DNA of 43,746 nt from Candidatus Micrarchaeaceae archaeon (lineage in GTDB: Archaea > Micrarchaeota > Micrarchaeia > Micrarchaeales > Micrarchaeaceae). Below the pieces are notes generated by a model, which was not told the origin of the DNA, did not search any database, and was given only the letters and a program-made list of their open reading frames with translations. Position numbers and translations under genes: made by a program. The stretch spans positions 1 to 43,746 of the forward strand of contig DAIDAE010000003.1 in NCBI GenBank assembly GCA_027310755.1, written 5' to 3'. Below are positions 23,217 to 32,184 of this stretch, piece by piece; the first letter of the stretch is position 1, and each line of letters opens with the position of its first letter.

Positions 23217-24149
23217 TCAGGAGTAGGGCATTGCGTTATATCCTTTGTCGACAAGGTTTGCAGCCAGGTCCAATCTGTTGGAACCGTACGTAAGCACGTT
23301 TTTTGCGCCGCTTGTATCTATATAATCCATGCACTGCTTGAAATCCGCATGGTCGCTGAGCGGGAACTGGATGTCGGTATTGAACTTCATCATTTTTGCG
23401 AAACCCGTCGCCACGGCCGTATAGACTTTTTTGTTGTAGAGCTCTGAAAGTGTGATTTTCATGTTGTTTAGAAGGCTGTTTTCAACCACGCCAACAAAAT
23501 TTCCTTTCAGAAGTTTGTGGTAATCATCGTTGTTTTCGTATGCCGATGCATAATCGAGTTTTACCCCGTTCTTTTGATAAATTCTGTTGACCCTGCTTAC
23601 CTTCTTGCTGACCACTGGCAATATGCCTTTCTCATTGAGTATGGCGATAAGCTCCTGCGCCTTTCCGAGCGCGTATGTTCCGAAGAGGACTATGCCGTCG
23701 TTGAGCTTTAAGTCGGTCCAGTATTGTATCGCATCTTCAACCTCCGCCCTATCATCGAACGTCACGTCCGGCTGGTAATAAGTGGAATCCATTATGATCG
23801 TATCGGCATTTTCTATCTCAATCTTTTCGCATGTCCTGGATTTTTGCATTTGGAAATCCCCCGTATACACCATTTTGGTGCCTGCATTTTCATCATTTAT
23901 GACTATCTGTTTCGATCCAAGTATGTGCCCCGCATTTATCATCTTCAGGAAATCGGGGGTGCCAACATCCTGCTGCGGCTCTATTTCGTTGATTGCGAGG
24001 AGCAGGTCCTTCGTGGTACCACTGGCAAGCATCCTTTTTGATGATTTGGCCGCAGAGATGTGGTCCGAGTGCGCATGGGAGACAAAATCTATGTTGGATC
24101 CATTTTCACGCCTGTCCAATGAGAGGGAATACTCGCCAATCTGTATCAT
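23217..24149 (-). CDS. Metallo-beta-lactamase-fold nuclease (YSH1/SNM1-like)
   Basis: The metal motif HAHSDH occupies residues 25-30, followed by INAGHILGSKQIV, MVYTGDFQMQ and IIMDSTYYQPDV, the usual MBL motif order. FGTYALGKAQELIAIL and FPLSDHADF match the beta-CASP-type exonucleases that process RNA 3' ends or repair DNA. At 310 residues it is shorter than full CPSF73 archaeal homologues and resembles the small ligase-associated exonuclease type. It stands divergent from trxB, with about 70 nt between. Substrate (RNA or DNA) unknown. Confidence 0.82.
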   Translation of the reverse strand: MIQIGEYSLSLDRRENGSNIDFVSHAHSDHISAAKSSKRMLASGTTKDLLLAINEIEPQQDVGTPDFLKMINAGHILGSKQIVINDENAGTKMVYTGDFQMQKSRTCEKIEIENADTIIMDSTYYQPDVTFDDRAEVEDAIQYWTDLKLNDGIVLFGTYALGKAQELIAILNEKGILPVVSKKVSRVNRIYQKNGVKLDYASAYENNDDYHKLLKGNFVGVVENSLLNNMKITLSELYNKKVYTAVATGFAKMMKFNTDIQFPLSDHADFKQCMDYIDTSGAKNVLTYGSNRLDLAANLVDKGYNAMPYS

Positions 24150-24219
24150 CCAGTCGCCATTACTGCATAGAAAGGAAGTTATTTAAGGGTTAATCTTCAC
24201 TTTACTTTGTTCTGATTGC

Positions 24220-25149
24220 ATGGTGGAGAATGTAATAATAATCGGCTCGGGTCCAGCAGGACTTGGCGCGGCGATTTATACCGCAAGAGAGGACTTCAAG
24301 CCTCTTGTAATCACCGGTGTTCCTGCCGGAGGACAGCTTCTGCTCACAACTAAGGTGGAAAACATACCCGGATTCCCGGACGGCATCGATGGCCCCGAGT
24401 TCATAGACAATATGATAAAGCAGGCAGAAAAGTTCGGGGCGAGGATGGTTAATGAGAATGTAGTGGATATTGATTTCTCATCAAGACCGTACAAAGTAAA
24501 GACAGAGTCGCAGACTTTCGAAACGCATACCATGATCATAGCTACCGGAGCTAATGCAAGGCTGCTGGGAATCCCGTCTGAAATGGAACATATGGGAGTC
24601 GGGGTAAGCACATGTGCGACCTGCGACGGGGCTTTTTTCAGGGGCAAGGATGTAACAGTGGTGGGGGGCGGGGATACCGCGATGGAGGACTCATTGTTTC
24701 TCACCAGATTCTGCCCTACCGTGACAATAGTGCACAGGAGGGGAGAATTCAGGGCCAGCAAGGCCATGCAGCAAAAGGTGCTCTCGAGTCCAAAGATCAA
24801 GGTCGTATGGGATAGCGAAGTGCTGGAGATACAGGGCAAGGAAAAAGAGGGAGGAGTAACTGGTGTCAGGATAAAGAACAACAAAACCGGAGCCGAATCG
24901 GTAATACCATGCAAAGGAGTCTTCATAGCGATAGGCCATGTTCCAAATACAAAGTTCTTGGCCGGAAAACTAAAACTTGACGATCTTGGTTACATAATAA
25001 CAAAAAATGAGGTTCTCACCGATATACCTGGAGTTTTTGTGGCCGGTGACAACCAGGACAGGTATTACAGGCAGGCGGGGACGGCGTCAGCTGCCGGAAT
25101 AAAGGCCGCCCTTAGAGTAAGGGAATACTTCCAAAACCTCTCAAAATAG
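24220..25149 (+). CDS. trxB: Thioredoxin reductase
   Basis: The FAD motif GSGPAGLGAAIYTAR is at the N-terminus. The redox-active disulfide is Cys132-Cys135 in CATCDG, followed by the NAD(P)H-binding motif VVGGGDTAMEDSLFL and the C-terminal FAD motif PGVFVAGDNQD. The length of 309 is standard for low-molecular-weight TrxB. It transfers electrons from NAD(P)H to thioredoxin-like proteins and could support the peroxiredoxin encoded 1.8 kb downstream. A TATA-like TTATTTAAGG lies about 35 nt before the ATG. Its 3' end overlaps the polymerase gene by 9 nt. Confidence 0.95.
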   Translation: MVENVIIIGSGPAGLGAAIYTAREDFKPLVITGVPAGGQLLLTTKVENIPGFPDGIDGPEFIDNMIKQAEKFGARMVNENVVDIDFSSRPYKVKTESQTFETHTMIIATGANARLLGIPSEMEHMGVGVSTCATCDGAFFRGKDVTVVGGGDTAMEDSLFLTRFCPTVTIVHRRGEFRASKAMQQKVLSSPKIKVVWDSEVLEIQGKEKEGGVTGVRIKNNKTGAESVIPCKGVFIAIGHVPNTKFLAGKLKLDDLGYIITKNEVLTDIPGVFVAGDNQDRYYRQAGTASAAGIKAALRVREYFQNLSK

Positions 25150-26193
25150 CTTTTTCTGGGACTTGGACGGAGTAAAAGTTGAAATTCTCACACCAACCTT
25201 CCTTACCGGACTCATATTGACAAGTTCCCGAATCAACTCGTGGGACATCTTTTTCAGAACCTCCAGAGAGTCGGTGTAGCCGCTAAGGCTTTTCCCCTTT
25301 ATCTTTTCCGTGAAGTCCGGATATCTTGCCTTCACGGTAACGGTTTTGAAGGAGAAACCGTTCTTTAGGACCTCATCGATCACCTCTTCTGAAAGCTCGT
25401 CCAGCATTGCGTCTATCTTTTTCAAATCGTCAGTGCTTGCTTCCAATGTCCTCTCCCTGCCTATCGAAAGTATCTTCCATTGGTCCATCACCTTGCTTTC
25501 ATCCCTCCCATTTGCGAGCGAATGGAGCTCAAGCCCAAATGAGCCTACCGCAGCGGTTAGCGCTATCTTGTTTGCCTGCGCCAGGTCGCCTATGGTCTTT
25601 ATTCCTATTGCATTAAGCCTCTCCGCCGTCTTGTTTCCCACGCCAAGTATCCTCTGGACGTCCTTATCGGCGAGAAATTCCTTCACATTCTCCCTCTTCA
25701 CCACTTTCAAGCCATCTGGTTTTGCGTCATCGCACACCATTTTCGCCAATATTTTGCCATCGCTTATCCCCACCGTGCACGGCAGTCCGATGGCATTGTT
25801 TATCTCGCCCTTTATCCTCTCCCCGAGTGTTTCCGCCTCCTTGTAATCCATCCCGTCAAGGTCCAGGGCTGCCTCATCTATGCTTACCATCTCCATCCTG
25901 AATCCGTACGACTTCAGTTTTTGCATTATTTTTGTGGAGACAGATTCATAGTATTCATGATCGGAAGGCACATAGACGATATCCTTCTTTATCTTGAACG
26001 CCATCATGGTTGGCATGGCGCTTCTTATTCCCGCCCTCTTTGCCATGTAGCTCGCGGTCTCCACCACTCCTTTCATCCTGTTGCCTTCATCATGCGTCCC
26101 TACGATAAACGCCTTGCCCTTTAGCTCCGGTTTCCTCATCTCCTCGCACGAGGCGTAAAATGAATCCATATCCACAAATAATACAAGGCCCAC
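25141..26193 (-). CDS. dinB: Y-family DNA polymerase (DinB/Dpo4)
   Basis: This translesion polymerase has catalytic acidic residues Asp8 and Asp10 (LFVDMDSFYASCEE) and Asp106-Glu107 (MVSIDEAALD). It also has the helix-hairpin-helix thumb (LADKDVQRILGVGNKTAERL) and a little-finger domain. The C-terminus SQKKLF resembles a short PCNA-interacting motif. The length of 350 equals that of Dpo4. Translation starts at a GTG. Downstream on the other strand is trxB, with tail overlap. It copies across damaged bases and would work with the sliding clamp loaded by RfcS, encoded nearby. Confidence 0.95.
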   Translation of the reverse strand: MGLVLFVDMDSFYASCEEMRKPELKGKAFIVGTHDEGNRMKGVVETASYMAKRAGIRSAMPTMMAFKIKKDIVYVPSDHEYYESVSTKIMQKLKSYGFRMEMVSIDEAALDLDGMDYKEAETLGERIKGEINNAIGLPCTVGISDGKILAKMVCDDAKPDGLKVVKRENVKEFLADKDVQRILGVGNKTAERLNAIGIKTIGDLAQANKIALTAAVGSFGLELHSLANGRDESKVMDQWKILSIGRERTLEASTDDLKKIDAMLDELSEEVIDEVLKNGFSFKTVTVKARYPDFTEKIKGKSLSGYTDSLEVLKKMSHELIRELVNMSPVRKVGVRISTFTPSKSQKKLF

Positions 26194-26201
26194 GAATATC
26201 C

Positions 26202-26897
26202 CTATTTGGGTTTCGTAGCGGTCAATATGAAGGCCACGCTCAGGAAAAGCTTATGCACTTTCATATCGGTGAATCCCGCCCTACTTGCCATTTTTTGCAG
26301 CTTGTCCCTGTCAAATTTCCAGACGGTCGAAACCAAATGTGCATAGGACTTTCTGCTGTACAGCATTCCTACGAACGGTATGAAAATATGGTAGTAAGGC
26401 CAAGAGATTTTGCTGATGGCAGAGTCGGGCCTTGAGACCTCCAGGAACGCAATCGATCCACCGGGTTTCAGCACCCTATACGATTCGTTGAGGAATTTTT
26501 GGAGGTCATCAAAATTTCTGAGCGCGAATCCAGATGTCACAAAATCAAACGAGTTCCCTTTCAGCCCTGTGCTGTGCGCATCCCTGAGCATTAGTTTTAT
26601 ATTTTTAAAGCCATTCCTTCTCACCTTCTGCCTGCCCACATCTAGCATCCTTTTGGTATAGTCTATCCCCACGATCTCGGCCCTTTTGCCTGATATTCTC
26701 GCCTCCTCGGTGATTATTATCGGAATATCGGCCGTTCCAGTTGCCGCATCCAGTATCCTCACGTCTCTTTTGCCGTCGAGACACATCCTCGCAAGTTTCC
26801 TCCTCCATCCAACGTCCATGCCAAGGCTTATTATGCGGTTCACCTTGTCGTAATTGTATGCTATGTCTGAAAAGATCCTCTTATTCTCCTTGCTCAT
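26202..26897 (-). CDS. ubiE: UbiE/MenG-type quinone methyltransferase
   Basis: This class I SAM-dependent methyltransferase of 231 residues has motif I LDAATGTADIP, the typical UbiE opening FSDIAYNYDKVNRIISLGMD and the UbiE-specific post-motif LRDAHSTGLKGNSFDFVTSG, followed by FALRNFDDLQKFL and RVLKPGGSIAFLEVSRP. UbiE adds a methyl group to the quinone ring in menaquinone or ubiquinone synthesis. It supports quinone biosynthesis together with ubiA/ubiD 19 kb upstream. It lies between dinB (8 nt) and the peroxiredoxin (18 nt) on the same strand, a likely transcription unit. Confidence 0.9.
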   Translation of the reverse strand: MSKENKRIFSDIAYNYDKVNRIISLGMDVGWRRKLARMCLDGKRDVRILDAATGTADIPIIITEEARISGKRAEIVGIDYTKRMLDVGRQKVRRNGFKNIKLMLRDAHSTGLKGNSFDFVTSGFALRNFDDLQKFLNESYRVLKPGGSIAFLEVSRPDSAISKISWPYYHIFIPFVGMLYSRKSYAHLVSTVWKFDRDKLQKMASRAGFTDMKVHKLFLSVAFILTATKPK

Positions 26898-26915
26898 CCC
26901 AATCCCTCCAAATGC

Positions 26916-27374
26916 TCAATTCATGCTTTTGAGGAGGTTTACGATCGCTTCCGCATGTCCTTCCGCCTGGACCTTTCTGTATATCTTGAGAATTTTACCA
27001 TCCCCACCAATTATAAAGGTGGACCTTATGGTGCCCATACCAAATACCCCCCTGTTCCCGTAGGCGCCGTACTCCCTTATGGTCTTGCTTCCCTGATCGG
27101 AGAGTATCAGCACGCTTAATCCATACTTATCCTTGAACCTGCAATGCGAATCATAATCATCGGCGCTTATGCCAAGCACCACCGCATTGAGTTTCTTTAT
27201 CTCCTCATCATGCGCTGTGAACCCCTTCGCTTCTATCGTGCATCCCGGCGTGTCATCCTTGGGATAGAAATACAATACGATTCTTTTGCCGCGAAACTCC
27301 TTTAGGGAATGGCTTTTTCCATCCACTCCTTTAAGCTCGAAATCGGGTGCGACGTCGCCCTCGTTCAATGCCAA
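26916..27374 (-). CDS. Peroxiredoxin (BCP/PrxQ type)
   Basis: The peroxidatic Cys45 lies in [16 protein letters not shown], the AhpC/TSA-Bcp signature. The resolving Cys five residues later, common in PrxQ, is absent; another Cys occurs at 78 (DSHCRF) and may serve. It reduces peroxides using thioredoxin-type reductants. The length of 152 is normal. The start appears to be a TTG (27374). It heads a minus-strand unit with ubiE and dinB and diverges from an unrecognised gene at 27437. Confidence 0.9.
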   Translation of the reverse strand: MALNEGDVAPDFELKGVDGKSHSLKEFRGKRIVLYFYPKDDTPGCTIEAKGFTAHDEEIKKLNAVVLGISADDYDSHCRFKDKYGLSVLILSDQGSKTIREYGAYGNRGVFGMGTIRSTFIIGGDGKILKIYRKVQAEGHAEAIVNLLKSMN

Positions 27375-27436
27375 TCAATCACATTGGTATTTTAATGTTA
27401 AAGAATAATATAACTTTGCTAGTCCGGTGCGTTTGC

Positions 27437-28105
27437 ATGGCTTTTGAACTCTTTAAGAAATCCAGGGTCAATGTCACTTCTATAAACTTGAAATGGAAAG
27501 GATCGGTGCACCAGCTTGGATCCATAAAGATAAAGGGCAGGACATTTGAAGTAAGGATACCTTTCCAGAACAAGCCACAGGACGACTTCAACATGGACTT
27601 CCTCAAGACGCAGAAGAAACCGCCAATCCCAATCAAGAAGATGGACGTAAAGGAACCATTCAAGCTGGTTGAAATTACTCCCAGGTTGCCGATTGAGGTA
27701 AATGAGGGCCAAAGGGTCGAATTCAAGGCGAAAATAGAAGCCCCCGATTATAACTATGAGGGGCCTTTGAACATAGACATGCTGTCAGACAGCAGCGACC
27801 TCGCCCACATAGAGATAACAAAAATTATGATTAGCTTCAATGGTAAAACGACAGACGTAACCAAAAATCCAATGATATCGGACCTTCAGAAGGGTCAGAT
27901 ATTCAGGCAAAACATTCACCTTCTCGGCGTAGTGGATTTCGAGACCACCATAAACAAGATAGAAATTGCGGCGCCGTTTTCATTTGTTAGTTCCAACCCG
28001 AAACTGCCATTCAAGGTGGACAGGAAGACTGGTTTCCTGATAGACCTTTTCGTCCAGGGCCCCCAACAGAATTACGGCGGGCCGCTGGAGATCAGGCTAA
28101 ATTAG
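27437..28105 (+). CDS. Hypothetical protein with two related beta-sandwich domains
   Basis: The 222-residue protein has no signal peptide or membrane segment. Two sections repeat a pattern: PRLPIEVNEGQ, then EAPDYNYEGPLNI; and later PKLPFKVDRKT, then VQGPQQNYGGPLEI. This points to an internal duplication of an Ig- or arrestin-like beta domain. I choose the ATG at 27437 because upstream in-frame codons lie over the divergent peroxiredoxin promoter. Its last 4 nt overlap the rfcS stop from the opposite strand. I do not recognise a family. Confidence 0.65.
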   Translation: MAFELFKKSRVNVTSINLKWKGSVHQLGSIKIKGRTFEVRIPFQNKPQDDFNMDFLKTQKKPPIPIKKMDVKEPFKLVEITPRLPIEVNEGQRVEFKAKIEAPDYNYEGPLNIDMLSDSSDLAHIEITKIMISFNGKTTDVTKNPMISDLQKGQIFRQNIHLLGVVDFETTINKIEIAAPFSFVSSNPKLPFKVDRKTGFLIDLFVQGPQQNYGGPLEIRLN

Positions 28106-29076
28106 TGGTTTTCCCTCTTTGCAAGCGCCAGCTGCGCAAGCATCGCCTCCAACTGTATCCTTTCATTCGCCCCCTCTACTATCCTGAAATTGCATTCCCC
28201 GAGCTCAACAGTTATCCTGAGCTTCAATTTTTCCTCAACATTCAGACCCTGGACCTCCCTGTAGCACTGCGTGAGGATGTCTTCCGCACTCATCCCGTGC
28301 CTGAGCATCAGGTTGTCGAGCTCCTCCCTCGCCGCATCAAAGCTTCCCGCAACCGCGGAGTTCAGCATTGCCACGATCTCTTTTGGCCTTGCCCTCGATG
28401 CAACTTCGTAAATTCCAGTGTCGGTTATCTTCTTGCTCTGCATCGCCGAGCTCTGCAGGGTGTTGGTCAACTTCCTAAGATCGCCGTCGCCAACATATAT
28501 TAGCGCATCAATTGCTTTCTGGTCTATATCAAGCCCCTCGCTTTCGACTATCCTTTCTATATATTTCTTCATGTCCTCCTCGTTGAGGGGCTTGAACCTG
28601 AAGACGACGCACCTGCTCTGTATCGGCTCTATTATCTTACTTGCATAATTGGCACTGAGTATGAACCTTGTCTCCTTTGAGTATTTCTCCATGGTCCTCC
28701 TTAGCGCATGCTGCGCGTCTCCGGTAAGGGAATCCGCCTCATCCAGGAATATTATCTTGGTTGTCACCTTTCCCATCGCCCTTGTCTTGGCGAACTCCTT
28801 GACCTCCCCGCGTATCACGTCTATGCCTCGCTGGTCAGATGCATTGAGCTCCTTGAATGCGCCGCTCAATTCTTCGCCATAAAGGTCGTTGGCCATGGCG
28901 ATAGCGCAGGTCGTCTTTCCTATCCCCGCGCTGCCCGCAAATATCATGTTTGGGAAATTCCCTTTCTCAACAAAAGAGCGCAACCTGTCCACAATAAGTT
29001 TTTGGCCTATGACTTGGTCTAGGTTCTTCGGTCTATACTTCTCAATCCACGGTAAATCTGGAACCTGCATGATCAT
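28102..29076 (-). CDS. rfcS: Replication factor C small subunit
   Basis: The clamp-loader AAA+ motifs are in order: WIEKYRPKNLDQVIGQ (RFC box), Walker A SAGIGKTT, Walker B IIFLDEADSL, sensor 1 FILSANYASKI with arginine finger SRC, and a C-terminal collar domain. At 324 residues it matches archaeal RfcS. RFC loads PCNA on primed DNA. The start may be the ATG at 29076 or 29070; a TATA-like sequence lies at about 29095-29101 on this strand. This is firm evidence for an archaeal host. Confidence 0.96.
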   Translation of the reverse strand: MIMQVPDLPWIEKYRPKNLDQVIGQKLIVDRLRSFVEKGNFPNMIFAGSAGIGKTTCAIAMANDLYGEELSGAFKELNASDQRGIDVIRGEVKEFAKTRAMGKVTTKIIFLDEADSLTGDAQHALRRTMEKYSKETRFILSANYASKIIEPIQSRCVVFRFKPLNEEDMKKYIERIVESEGLDIDQKAIDALIYVGDGDLRKLTNTLQSSAMQSKKITDTGIYEVASRARPKEIVAMLNSAVAGSFDAAREELDNLMLRHGMSAEDILTQCYREVQGLNVEEKLKLRITVELGECNFRIVEGANERIQLEAMLAQLALAKRENH

Positions 29077-29148
29077 CAAAAAGAATTCAGCAAAGATATA
29101 TTGTGAAAAGTATTTATTAGCTTTTCCTTATATAGTAATGCTTATTCT

Positions 29149-29221
29149 GGGGCTGTACGCTAACCTGGTAGACTACTAGCTTTGGGAGCTAGTCGTCCGA
29201 GTTCAAATCTCGGCAGCCCCA
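29149..29221 (+). tRNA. tRNA-Pro (TGG)
   Basis: The acceptor stem GGGGCTG pairs with CAGCCCC (29214-29220), and A29221 is the discriminator. The anticodon stem CTAGC/GCTAG holds loop TTTGGGA with anticodon TGG (29183-29185). The T arm is CCGAG/CTCGG with a TTCAAAT loop. No intron is present and CCA is not encoded. A TATA box (TTATATAGTA) lies upstream at 29129-29138. Confidence 0.96.
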
Positions 29222-29224
29222 CCT

Positions 29225-30391
29225 TCATGGAGCCACAACAATATTTTTTTTGTAATACTTTGCTATTAGCGCCTCCAGCGCCGCTTTCTCATTTTTTCCA
29301 GAATCCTCAAGCCTTTTTATTGTATCTTCAATGTCTGTCATCTTTTTTACCCTGTTTTCCACCTCCCATGCCTTCTCTTTTGTTTTTCCTATCTCCCTTT
29401 CAAAGAACTTTATTTCCCCATCCAACACCTTTGCCTCCCTGTCAAGCAATTCCAGGCGCGACAGGTCCTCATAGATTTTTGCATCCTTTATCCTGGATAT
29501 CAATGAAAGCGTCTCCCCTGGCTTCTTCAGGTCTATCCTGCCCTTCTCGATTCCCTCTTTGAGCTCTTCCACCATTCTGCTAAACTCTCCAAAACCCTCC
29601 TCTGAAGCCAGGGACCGCACCGGATTTTCAACCATGTCAAAAAGCTTCATCTTCTTCATGGACGAGTGATCATAAACCCTCGCTGCCTTTTCAAGCGGCA
29701 GCACAAGAGACGCTATCTTGGATGATATTTTGTCCATATCACCATCTATCTTTTCAAGTTCTGCCTTTTTGCCTGTCATCTTCGCCTCAAATTCTGTTAC
29801 GCCATTTTTCCAGCCAGCATCATCCGTTGCCCCCGTCCGGAACTCCTTCAGCCGGTCTTTGAGCGCATCAATTTCTTCGCGCGTGGCTCCCAATTTCGCC
29901 GATGCCGCCATTACGTCGTTGTACTCACCGAATTCTGCGGAAACCTTTTCCAATTCCGCCCTCATGTTCGCCGCCAGCCCCTCCAGCTCTGCCTGCAGGT
30001 ATTTGAAATGATTGATATATCTCGAATATGAATGTATGACATCCCTGTTCCTACCGTTTATACCCAGCATTTCATTGATCGCGGAATCGAATGAGGCGAG
30101 CTCTGCGCTATATCTTGAGTATGAAACCTGCCCGTCTGGCTTGTCTATGGTGTCAAAAACACCTCTCAGGGCGGCCACGTATGTGCTCTTCTGGCTTTTT
30201 ATGAAATTTGGGTTTAACCATCTTTTGAACTCCAAATCAGGCTCATCCGAGACTTTCTCGAACTCGTTGCACGCCGTCACGAACTCCTTTCTTGCGTTAT
30301 CCATCCTCCTTGATATTTTAGACGCCTTCGCGGTAAACTTTTCAATCTTCCTGTCAAAAAGCGCCCCGACCTCCTTGTCAAGAATATCCAT
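29225..30391 (-). CDS. Coiled-coil protein of unknown function
   Basis: Nearly the whole protein is helical and rich in Lys/Glu, with heptad-like stretches (about 20-60, 110-210, and 290-370, e.g. EIKFFEREIGKTKEKAWEV). There is no signal peptide or membrane segment. I choose the ATG at 30391, which has AGGA 8 nt before it and lies about 50 nt from a TATA-like element at 30436-30446; an ATG at 30427 would add 12 residues. It might be a structural or membrane-remodelling protein, but no family is recognised. It is divergent from a small membrane/coiled-coil gene. Confidence 0.6.
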   Translation of the reverse strand: MDILDKEVGALFDRKIEKFTAKASKISRRMDNARKEFVTACNEFEKVSDEPDLEFKRWLNPNFIKSQKSTYVAALRGVFDTIDKPDGQVSYSRYSAELASFDSAINEMLGINGRNRDVIHSYSRYINHFKYLQAELEGLAANMRAELEKVSAEFGEYNDVMAASAKLGATREEIDALKDRLKEFRTGATDDAGWKNGVTEFEAKMTGKKAELEKIDGDMDKISSKIASLVLPLEKAARVYDHSSMKKMKLFDMVENPVRSLASEEGFGEFSRMVEELKEGIEKGRIDLKKPGETLSLISRIKDAKIYEDLSRLELLDREAKVLDGEIKFFEREIGKTKEKAWEVENRVKKMTDIEDTIKRLEDSGKNEKAALEALIAKYYKKNIVVAP

Positions 30392-30561
30392 GCTTATTTC
30401 CTGGCCCCTATCATTTCCGAAAAACATTAGAATAACCCGTATATGGTATTTCAATCCAACAAATTTATTTGTTGCGGCAATGTCCGCTCCCTGCGCGAGC
30501 CTGCCTTGCCAGTTATATAGAGCCCTTTTATAGCTACCTCCCTATAATTATGCGATGGTAA

Positions 30562-30852
30562 ATGTTAGATGCATTTTCGCTTGTGGTCGGCGTGCTCCTC
30601 GGCTCCACCATAGACTTTATTCTTACGCTATGGATTGAATGGAAAGGCACCCAGTGGAGCAAAAAGGAATTCATAAAGCTGGAGCAGAAGATGAGCGAGC
30701 TTGAGAGGATTGAGGGAGCAAGGCTGGAACAGAAAATCGAGGCCCTGGACAAAAAGGAGTTTGAGAGGCTTGTCCAGAAACTGGACGCCCTCGAAAAGAG
30801 GCTGGAGGACATAATCCATCGCAGCGCAAAAAGACGTCGCGGCACAAATTAA
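30562..30852 (+). CDS. Small membrane-anchored coiled-coil protein
   Basis: The 96-residue protein has one N-terminal membrane helix (LDAFSLVVGVLLGSTIDFIL) and then a long charged coiled coil (EFIKLEQKMSELERIEGARL, EQKIEALDKKEFERLVQKLD). It ends in a basic tail (RSAKRRRGTN). The heptads repeat a pattern around LxQK and LE. The basic tail could touch nucleic acid or ribosomes. Its function is unknown. It diverges from the larger coiled-coil gene 29225-30391 and might interact with it. Confidence 0.65.
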   Translation: MLDAFSLVVGVLLGSTIDFILTLWIEWKGTQWSKKEFIKLEQKMSELERIEGARLEQKIEALDKKEFERLVQKLDALEKRLEDIIHRSAKRRRGTN

Positions 30853-30893
30853 TCAAACATCATATTTTAGGCGATGGTTTTGCAGGTATTGCT

Positions 30894-31331
30894 TTAGAAT
30901 ATCCTTATCCTAAATTGTGTGGGAAGCAGCTTTACCACCATACTCTCCCCGTCTTTGTAGCTGTCAATAATAAATCCGTAGGGGTCCTGTTTCCTCTGGA
31001 GTGCACTTTCGATTTTGGACCTCAGGCCCCGCAGCGTCTTCGCGTCGAGGAATTCTCCCAGCTCCATCACCTCCATCAATCTTCCCTCTTTGTCATACAC
31101 ATGGAAGACCACTATCTTGTCCAATGAATCGCTGTAGTCTACGATCGATACCCCGTTTTCGAGCTCCGTCCCTTCCAATATTATCATCTGGAATGTTCCG
31201 GCATTGTATCTGAAGGATGCGTTCACCTCTTTTAGCACGCTCGCCTCCGACAGGCTCGTGCCTCCCCTTCCGTCGAATACAATCGAGTAAACGTCCACAT
31301 CCACCATTGATAGCTTTTCCTCGATCGGCAT
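30894..31331 (-). CDS. Hypothetical 145-residue protein
   Basis: The sequence is mixed alpha/beta and soluble, with strands such as VDVDVYSIVFDG and KIVVFHVYDKEGRL, a helix around KTLRGLRSKIESALQRKQ, and an end GESMVVKLLPTQFRIRIF. No catalytic pattern or family is recognised. It has no close co-directional neighbour. Codon use and composition look like those of neighbouring genes. Confidence 0.55.
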   Translation of the reverse strand: MPIEEKLSMVDVDVYSIVFDGRGGTSLSEASVLKEVNASFRYNAGTFQMIILEGTELENGVSIVDYSDSLDKIVVFHVYDKEGRLMEVMELGEFLDAKTLRGLRSKIESALQRKQDPYGFIIDSYKDGESMVVKLLPTQFRIRIF

Positions 31332-31404
31332 ATCCTATTCACCTCTAGCTAAGTTTTTATTTATTTGCATACAAGTTAACACATGGCAACTATCTATATG
31401 GATA

Positions 31405-32184
31405 GTGAAAAGGGTTTTCATGTTTAGCTTACTGATGGTTCTATTGCAGGTAGCCAATCCGGCCCAGGTATACGTCACCGCTGGGTCTGTATATACAGAG
31501 AACACTATTACAGTGCTCATTGAAATATTTACCATCCTCGCTATATCAATGCAGATAGCCAGAGGCTACTTCCTAAGGATACTCAGAAAATTCACCCTGA
31601 GGCTTGCCGCCGATATCTGGTGGCTACTGTTCATTCTGTTGAGGGACGCCAGCATATTCATAGTCCTGTTCCTGGGGTTTTCGCTCTTCTGGCCAGGCAC
31701 ATACCTTGATTATCCGATCGCGGTGCCATGGCAGCTTCTCGCAATAGACTTCTACGCCTTTGCCCTGGTCTTGCTGCTCGTGAAGGACACTGACGAGGAT
31801 CCCAAGTACAACAAGTTGCTCACCATATTCATTCTCATAGGTACCTTCCTGTATCTGATAGGCACGGTGTTCGTGACAGAGAGCGCCCTTGCCCTCTCAA
31901 CCCCTCCCCCAACCGTGTCAAACTCGCTGGGCAACATATGGGGTCTTTTCTATAATGTATTCGATTCACAGCAGAATCCTGCGCTCGCAATATATTCATT
32001 CTATGTCTGCTTTGCGCTTTTGTTAGGCGCCGGTGCTATAGCGATAAACTCGTCCTTCAGGAGCGGAGCCAATCTGGCCAAGCAGGATATACAGACAAGC
32101 CCCAAGCCAACCATAAAGATGCCGTCACCACCGCCGGTCGCCCCGGGTACAAAGCAGCAGCAAGGCGATGACGATGCCGTATAA
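31405..32184 (+). CDS. Six-helix membrane protein of unknown function
   Basis: About six hydrophobic segments span residues 5-225 (e.g. ITVLIEIFTILAISMQIARG, LLTIFILIGTFLYLIGTVFV, FYVCFALLLGAGAIAI). A Pro/Gln-rich hydrophilic C-terminal tail ends in Asp-Asp-Asp. The start is a GTG at 31405, or ATG at 31420. The last 17 nt overlap a ferredoxin gene in another frame, so the two are probably co-translated. This suggests a membrane partner for an electron carrier, but it has no haem or quinone motif that I can name. Confidence 0.65.
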   Translation: MKRVFMFSLLMVLLQVANPAQVYVTAGSVYTENTITVLIEIFTILAISMQIARGYFLRILRKFTLRLAADIWWLLFILLRDASIFIVLFLGFSLFWPGTYLDYPIAVPWQLLAIDFYAFALVLLLVKDTDEDPKYNKLLTIFILIGTFLYLIGTVFVTESALALSTPPPTVSNSLGNIWGLFYNVFDSQQNPALAIYSFYVCFALLLGAGAIAINSSFRSGANLAKQDIQTSPKPTIKMPSPPPVAPGTKQQQGDDDAV

